Origin: Chloroflexota bacterium
GTDB taxonomy: Bacteria; Chloroflexota; Dormibacteria; Dormibacterales; Dormibacteraceae
DNA length: 9,443 bases
Reading direction: 5' to 3'
Assembly (NCBI GenBank): GCA_005880755.1
Contig: VBGV01000209.1
Span: 1 to 9,443, forward strand
The notes beneath the pieces were generated by a model that had not been told where the DNA came from, did not search any database, and saw only the letters and a program-made list of their open reading frames with translations. The translations under genes were made by a program, and so were the position numbers. The first letter of the stretch is position 1, and each line of letters opens with the position of its first letter. Shown piece after piece: positions 6,245 to 9,443 of the stretch.

Positions 6245-6963
6245 AGCGCCTCACGCTGCTCGCCGCCGCCGCGATCGCTTACGTGCTTGCCGCCTGGATG
6301 GTGGCGCCGGGCTTTTATGACGGCTTCGGCCCGACGGAGCCGTACCGGTGGACGTGCCCCCCGCCCCAGGCCGGAGCCAACACCAAGCCGAGCTCAGGGC
6401 ACGCCGATATCAAGGTGACCAACGGGAAGACCGAAGCGTGGTCTGTCTACACGAGCGACGGACAGATAGTGATCGGGTTTCTGCCGGACTCGTTCGACGT
6501 CGCCGGCAAGAGCACAGTCTCGGTCGACATCACGCCGCTCGACACCTGCCCTGAGCCGAAGGACGTCCGGTTCGTGACCAACGTCTATCGCATCATCTCC
6601 GACGCGCCGCTGAAGAAGAAGGCGAACATCACGCTGCTCTACTCGAACCTCAAGCCGCACCCCGACGACATCTATCGCGCCGACGATCCGAATGGCCCGT
6701 GGACTCTGCTGGAGCGCACGTCGCAAGGTCAGCCGTACACGATCTACTCATCGACCGACAAGCTCGGCTACTTTGCCGCGGGCTACGCGTCGTCGACCAC
6801 GCCACCGCCGGGGGGAGTGGTGACCATCGGCGGCGGGCAGGCCCTCCCGATCATCGTCGCGGTCCTGATCGTGGTCGTTGTGCTGGCGGGGTTGCCGCTG
6901 GCATTGATGCGCCGTCGCAGGTCGGCCGAAGGCACGGAAGAGGACGACGTGAAAGGCTCCTAG
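6241..6963 (+). CDS. Secreted/anchored protein with one C-terminal membrane helix, unknown function
   Basis: The protein is 240 residues from the GTG at 6241, which forms a GTGA overlap with the stop of the protease gene. The frame is open further upstream, but that part overlaps the CPBP gene and has no family-like content. An N-terminal signal segment (KR followed by a hydrophobic run to about residue 22) is followed by an extracytoplasmic region with two cysteines (C39, C103) that may form a disulfide. The region ends in a module (about 128-182) of the type ANITLLY...IYR...GPWTLLER...YTI...LGYFAAGY that resembles beta-sandwich surface domains. A Pro/Gly-rich linker (188-199), a membrane helix (about 202-223) and an RRRR cytoplasmic stop follow, giving type I topology. 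I do not know its function. The stop codon overlaps the convergent gene's stop. Confidence 0.75.
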   Translation: MKRLTLLAAAAIAYVLAAWMVAPGFYDGFGPTEPYRWTCPPPQAGANTKPSSGHADIKVTNGKTEAWSVYTSDGQIVIGFLPDSFDVAGKSTVSVDITPLDTCPEPKDVRFVTNVYRIISDAPLKKKANITLLYSNLKPHPDDIYRADDPNGPWTLLERTSQGQPYTIYSSTDKLGYFAAGYASSTTPPPGGVVTIGGGQALPIIVAVLIVVVVLAGLPLALMRRRRSAEGTEEDDVKGS

Positions 6964-7514
6964 ACGCTGCGGTAGTGGAGATGAACCACGCCGCTCGTGA
7001 AGCGGCGCTCGTCGAGCAACTCGAGCTTCAGGTGGACGTTGGTCGGGAGGGAGGCGGTGCCGCCTCCGACCACGACTGGTGCGATGAGCAGGTGGTACTC
7101 GTCGACCAGGCCGGCCTTGATCGCCTGGGTGGCGACGTCGGGCCCGCCCACCGAGATATCGCGTTCCGCCGCCGCTTTCAACCGGCGGACTGCTTCGGGG
7201 TCGAAGTCTCGCTCGATGCGCGTCCTGGCGCTGGATGCCTTCTGAAGCGTCCGCGAATAGACGATCTTATCCGACGCCTTCCAGATCTCCTGGTAATCGC
7301 GAATGGCGGGAGGTTCGTCAGCCACTTGCATCGTCTCCCAGGCAACCATCACCTCGTACATGCGGCGGCCATATAGGTATGTGCCGACGGGGCGCTCGAG
7401 CTCGTTGACGAAGGTGTGCACCTCTTCGTCGGGCGCCGCCCAATCGAAGCGACCGTCCCGATCCGCCACGTAGCCGTCCAGAGACGTGATCGCCGCGTAA
7501 ATGAGCCTGGCCAC
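6960..7514 (-). CDS. Dihydrofolate reductase-like / RibD C-terminal domain protein
   Basis: This 184-residue protein fits the RibD C-terminal/DHFR-like family of NADPH-binding reductases (YyaP/YwjB type). Visible marks are the N-terminal strand ARLIYAAITSLDGYVAD (2-18), YGRRMYEVM (48-56), KIVYSRTL (83-90), the SVGGPDVATQ nucleotide-binding loop (121-130) and DEYHLLIAPVVVGGG (138-152). Members are mostly uncharacterised; it need not be a true folate reductase. GTG 7514 is chosen because family similarity begins at its second residue, and GAGAG lies a few bases upstream. A start at 7559 would overlap the preceding gene and add unrelated residues. It lies eight bases after the zinc-ribbon gene, as the last gene of the oxygenase operon, so a redox role there is possible but not shown. 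Confidence 0.85.
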   Translation of the reverse strand: MARLIYAAITSLDGYVADRDGRFDWAAPDEEVHTFVNELERPVGTYLYGRRMYEVMVAWETMQVADEPPAIRDYQEIWKASDKIVYSRTLQKASSARTRIERDFDPEAVRRLKAAAERDISVGGPDVATQAIKAGLVDEYHLLIAPVVVGGGTASLPTNVHLKLELLDERRFTSGVVHLHYRSV

Positions 7515-7522
7515 GCTGACTC

Positions 7523-7708
7523 TCAGTCGTACTTGATGGCTTCGAAGACGGTGCCGCACTTGCGGCAGCGGTACTGAAGCGTCATCGCCTGCGTCCCGAA
7601 CAGGGAGATCACCTCAGCGTCCCTCGCCGTGCAGTGCGGGCAGCGGGGGTCAGGTCGCGGCTTGTTTCGCGGCGGTGGGCGGCGCGTACTTCTTCTCCTC
7701 CAGGCCAC
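7523..7708 (-). CDS. Stand-alone zinc-ribbon protein equivalent to the C-terminal domain of PaaD
   Basis: A 39-residue stretch with two CxxC pairs (C23/C26 and C48/C51, if the start is GTG 7708) ends the frame at 7523. It reads CPHCTARDAEVISLFG, then TLQYRC, RKCGTVFEAIK, which follows the pattern of the C-terminal ribbon in phenylacetyl-CoA epoxidase assembly protein PaaD (CPxCGSxxtxxxSxFGsTxCkxxyrCxxCxepFexfK). The TxC of that pattern is missing (TQAM). The start is uncertain: GTG 7708 gives 61 residues with a basic, proline-rich, probably disordered head, overlapping the paaC end by 59 bases in another frame; no ATG and no clear ribosome binding site is available nearer the ribbon. The ribbon itself is convincing. 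It probably works with the DUF59 protein encoded at 8524-8829, from which it seems to have been separated. Confidence 0.7.
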   Translation of the reverse strand: MAWRRRSTRRPPPRNKPRPDPRCPHCTARDAEVISLFGTQAMTLQYRCRKCGTVFEAIKYD

Positions 7709-8309
7709 GCAGCATGCCGAAAGTGTGGGCGTCGATCGCGCCTTTGCGGCCGCGCCTGCGCACGGCGTCCCATTGCTTCCAGTCGACTTCGGTTTGCGGT
7801 GCCTTCGTTTCCATCTGCTCTTCGAGGCGTCCTCGCAGCTCGGCCGGGCCCATGCTGAGCTTGCCTTCGCGATGTAGGCGCGCAGTATCGCCATCCGGCG
7901 GCCCGAACCACTCGATGGCCTCCTGCCACGCCCGATTCAGGGGGCCCGTCTCGATACCCGAGCGCAGCCAGGATCGTCCGTGCAGGAAGTGGTAGCGCTC
8001 TTCCATCAGCATCTTGCGCAGGCGGTGCTGCAGCACCTCGACCGACCCGTTGACGCATGCCTCGATCATCACCGTGAATGCGGTGTCGAGGATGGCGTTG
8101 GCGGCGACGAACTGACTCCACTCGGTCCACGGCTCGTCGAAGTAGGGGAGATTGCGAAGGCTGGCGGCATCGGACTCGCGTTCAGTCCCGCGAGGGTCGG
8201 CCCCGAGCGGTTCGAGACATCCATAAAGGACGCGGCTGTGGCCGAGGTCGTCGAGGCCCATCGCGGCGGCCGCGATGTCCGCCTCGAGCGAGGGGGCGCG
8301 TAGGCTCAC
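7650..8309 (-). CDS. paaC: PaaC-like subunit of a phenylacetyl-CoA epoxidase-type oxygenase
   Basis: This 219-residue ferritin-like protein matches the structural beta subunit PaaC of the PaaABCE epoxidase. SLEADIAAAAMGLDDLGHSR (7-26) aligns with the LExDIALANIALDLLGQAR region of PaaC, EERYHFLHGRSWL (103-115) with the conserved helix, and RRGRKGAIDAHTFGMLRGLEE (185-205) with the C-terminal GGRxGxHTExLGxLLAEMQ block. The GTG start forms a GTGA overlap with the paaB stop. Compared with E. coli PaaC (about 248 residues) the first helix of about 25 residues is missing; upstream sequence in frame does not resemble it. Catalytic-type residues E104/H107 (ExxH) and D21/H24 are present, although PaaC is normally the non-catalytic partner. 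Its sequence also shares the EWFGxPD and ExxH-xxxGRxW blocks with the PaaA-like protein, as expected for paralogues. Confidence 0.82.
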   Translation of the reverse strand: MSLRAPSLEADIAAAAMGLDDLGHSRVLYGCLEPLGADPRGTERESDAASLRNLPYFDEPWTEWSQFVAANAILDTAFTVMIEACVNGSVEVLQHRLRKMLMEERYHFLHGRSWLRSGIETGPLNRAWQEAIEWFGPPDGDTARLHREGKLSMGPAELRGRLEEQMETKAPQTEVDWKQWDAVRRRGRKGAIDAHTFGMLRGLEEKKYAPPTAAKQAAT

Positions 8310-8527
8310 GCGTCGCCCGGCGACCAGAGATGGATGACGTCCTCCTTGCGCACGATGGCCATCTCGCACCAGCGCTCCTCGTCGTACGTCGCGCGGGCGT
8401 AGGCCATCGCGAGATCTGCGTCCGGCGCGACGACGCTGCCCACCTGGTGCAACGGCTCGACGCGGGTTTTGCGCGCAAACACCTCGTATTCGACCGCGTC
8501 ACCGCTGACGCGCTTGTAACCGCTCAA
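8306..8527 (-). CDS. paaB: PaaB-like small subunit of a phenylacetyl-CoA epoxidase-type oxygenase
   Basis: PaaB is a small protein that joins the PaaAC heterodimers of the epoxidase complex. This 73-residue version has the expected YEVFARK strand (14-20), HQVGSVVAPDADLAMAYAR (27-45, where PaaB has HVGSLHAxDxExALxxAR), and YDEERW (48-53) followed by a final strand with MAIVRKEDVIHL. The family is usually about 90-100 residues; the difference is a shorter end and a shorter spacer before HQVG. The TTG at 8527 is chosen because it overlaps the stop of the upstream DUF59 gene in TTGA, and because similarity begins shortly after it. Its own stop overlaps the paaC start. Tight coupling on both sides suggests fixed subunit ratios. 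Confidence 0.82.
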   Translation of the reverse strand: MSGYKRVSGDAVEYEVFARKTRVEPLHQVGSVVAPDADLAMAYARATYDEERWCEMAIVRKEDVIHLWSPGDA

Positions 8528-8829
8528 ACGGCGAGGCCCCAGGACTCGAGCGCGTCGCGGCCGGCCTGCGTGATCCGGGCCGCCGTCCACGGCGGATCCC
8601 AGACGAGGTTGATCCTTACTTCGTTCACGCCCTCCTCGCGCAGCAGGCGCTCACGCACGTCGTCGAGGATGAACTCTGACGCGGGGCAGCCCATCGCGGT
8701 GAAGGTGAGGTCGACGTCCACCGTCCCGTTTTGGCGGCGGATGTCATAGATCACTCCGAGGTCGACGAGGTTCACGGGCATCTCGGGATCCTGAACCTCC
8801 GAGAGTGCCGCCCACAGGCTCTCGGTCAT
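8524..8829 (-). CDS. paaD: PaaD N-terminal (DUF59/MIP18-type) domain only; Fe-S or metal assembly factor
   Basis: This 101-residue protein is a complete DUF59 (MIP18/SufT-like) domain. It shows DPEMPVNLVDLGVIYD (14-29), LTFTAMGCPASEFI (41-54) with the single conserved cysteine C48, and VWDPPWTAARIT (76-87), the WxPxWTxxxIT block characteristic of PaaD. PaaD is needed for assembly or maturation of the phenylacetyl-CoA epoxidase. In full-length PaaD (about 160 residues) the chain continues after GIAPP into a zinc ribbon. Here it ends in GLAV and stop at exactly that border, and the ribbon is found as a separate gene at 7523-7708. The ATG start shares ATGA with the stop of the paaA-like gene. 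It lies between paaA and paaB rather than after paaC, where it usually is. Confidence 0.87.
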   Translation of the reverse strand: MTESLWAALSEVQDPEMPVNLVDLGVIYDIRRQNGTVDVDLTFTAMGCPASEFILDDVRERLLREEGVNEVRINLVWDPPWTAARITQAGRDALESWGLAV

Positions 8830-9443
8830 GACTCTTGTTTGTGCGCCTTGCGGAAGTTGTGGAACTCTTCCTGGAACATTGCGACCATCTCGGCGTTGCG
8901 CGGGCCACGTGCGCGCCAGCGGGCCAGCACGTCGTCCCACGTGCTCGGCTGCTTGAAGTCCCATCGTTTCGCCCCTGCGTCGAACTCGCAAGGGAACGGG
9001 TAATCGAGCTCCCAGACGTCCTTTCCCTCGCGGGTCTCTTTGTGAGCGGGCACCTTGACGCCGATCTGCTCGCAGTACGGCACGACGGTCGAGAGCCACC
9101 ACTGGCGCAGTTGGTCGTTGGTCAGTCCCTTGAGGCGGTACTCGAGCTGGGTCGAATGCATCTTCTTGTCGTCGGGAAGCCCGAACCATTCCACGCTCAG
9201 CGGAAACATCCAGTCGACCGCGCGCTGCAGCTCGTCCTTGGCCGATCCGCCCGCGGCGCTGATCCGCTTCATCCACGTCCGGCCGTTGCGGAGGTGAAAG
9301 TTCTCCTCGAGCATCACCTTGTTGAGGCCGCGCTTCCACGGCCCGTAGGAGCACTTGTCGTGGATATCGCCCAACAGGCAGAACCCCGCCTGGTCGTAGA
9401 AGCCGTTGGCCACCACGAGCTCCGTCCAGCTGTCGAGGGGGAC
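8826..9443 (-). CDS. paaA: PaaA-like diiron oxygenase subunit, C-terminal part (5' end outside window)
   Basis: The frame is open to the window edge at 9443, so the N-terminal third is missing; 205 residues are visible against about 310 for a full PaaA. PaaA is the catalytic diiron subunit that epoxidises the aromatic ring of phenylacetyl-CoA. Counted from the edge: SWTELVVANGFYDQAG (5-20), GDIHDKCSYGPW (25-36), and MLEENFHLRNGRTW (44-57) with E47 and H50 as an ExxH metal pair; E8 may be a further ligand. VDWMFPLSVEWFGLPDDKK follows, and a C-terminal extension contains WWLSTVVPYCEQIGVKVP and EEFHNFRKAH. The extension between about 95 and 185 differs from the E. coli protein as I remember it, so the substrate may differ. 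Overlap with the DUF59 gene (ATGA) places it first among the visible operon genes. Confidence 0.82.
   Translation of the reverse strand, partial: VPLDSWTELVVANGFYDQAGFCLLGDIHDKCSYGPWKRGLNKVMLEENFHLRNGRTWMKRISAAGGSAKDELQRAVDWMFPLSVEWFGLPDDKKMHSTQLEYRLKGLTNDQLRQWWLSTVVPYCEQIGVKVPAHKETREGKDVWELDYPFPCEFDAGAKRWDFKQPSTWDDVLARWRARGPRNAEMVAMFQEEFHNFRKAHKQES

Noticed and set aside
7609..8130. Minus-strand frame of about 173 codons within paaC
   Set aside because: Shadow of paaC; no motif, and paaC is supported from 8309 to 7650 by family blocks.

Overview
The window is GC-rich, gene-dense bacterial chromosomal DNA. Start codons are mostly GTG or TTG, and many neighbouring genes share 4-base stop/start overlaps (GTGA, TTGA, ATGA). 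This fits a high-GC soil-type lineage such as Actinomycetota or a Chloroflexota/Dormibacterota-like group; the sequence alone does not settle which. There is no rRNA, tRNA, CRISPR array, transposase or phage gene.

Layout. (1) Bases 1-1931, plus strand: the end of a histidine-degradation operon, with a 5'-truncated formimidoylglutamate deiminase (hutF) overlapping imidazolonepropionase (hutI). (2) Bases 1932-2481: a single small four-helix membrane protein gene with its own promoter, a strong Shine-Dalgarno and a clear intrinsic terminator. (3) Bases 2519-3773: a minus-strand RDD-domain membrane protein diverging, with almost no spacer, from a plus-strand SRPBCC lipid-binding-fold protein. (4) Bases 3774-3950: a long imperfect palindrome of about 177 bp that begins at the SRPBCC stop codon; it looks like a non-coding mobile or dispersed palindromic element. 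(5) Bases 3966-6963: a tight plus-strand operon of a split-barrel (PNPOx-like) protein, the formate dehydrogenase sulfurtransferase FdhD, a CPBP-type intramembrane protease and a secreted/anchored protein with one C-terminal membrane helix. (6) Bases 6960-9443, minus strand: an operon for a phenylacetyl-CoA epoxidase-like multicomponent oxygenase in the unusual order paaA - paaD(DUF59 part) - paaB - paaC - separate zinc ribbon - DHFR/RibD-like reductase. The plus- and minus-strand operons meet at a shared CTAG in which both stop codons overlap.

How the genes work together. HutI opens the imidazolone ring and HutF deiminates the product to N-formylglutamate. The paa-like genes would encode the oxygenase alpha (A) and structural (C) subunits, the small B subunit and a maturation factor (D). 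The most interesting point is that PaaD, normally one protein with a DUF59 domain followed by a C-terminal zinc ribbon, appears here as two genes separated by paaB and paaC. With the short PaaC and the absence of a paaE reductase gene in the window, this suggests a divergent branch of the family whose substrate should not be assumed to be phenylacetyl-CoA. The second notable item is the 177-bp palindrome.
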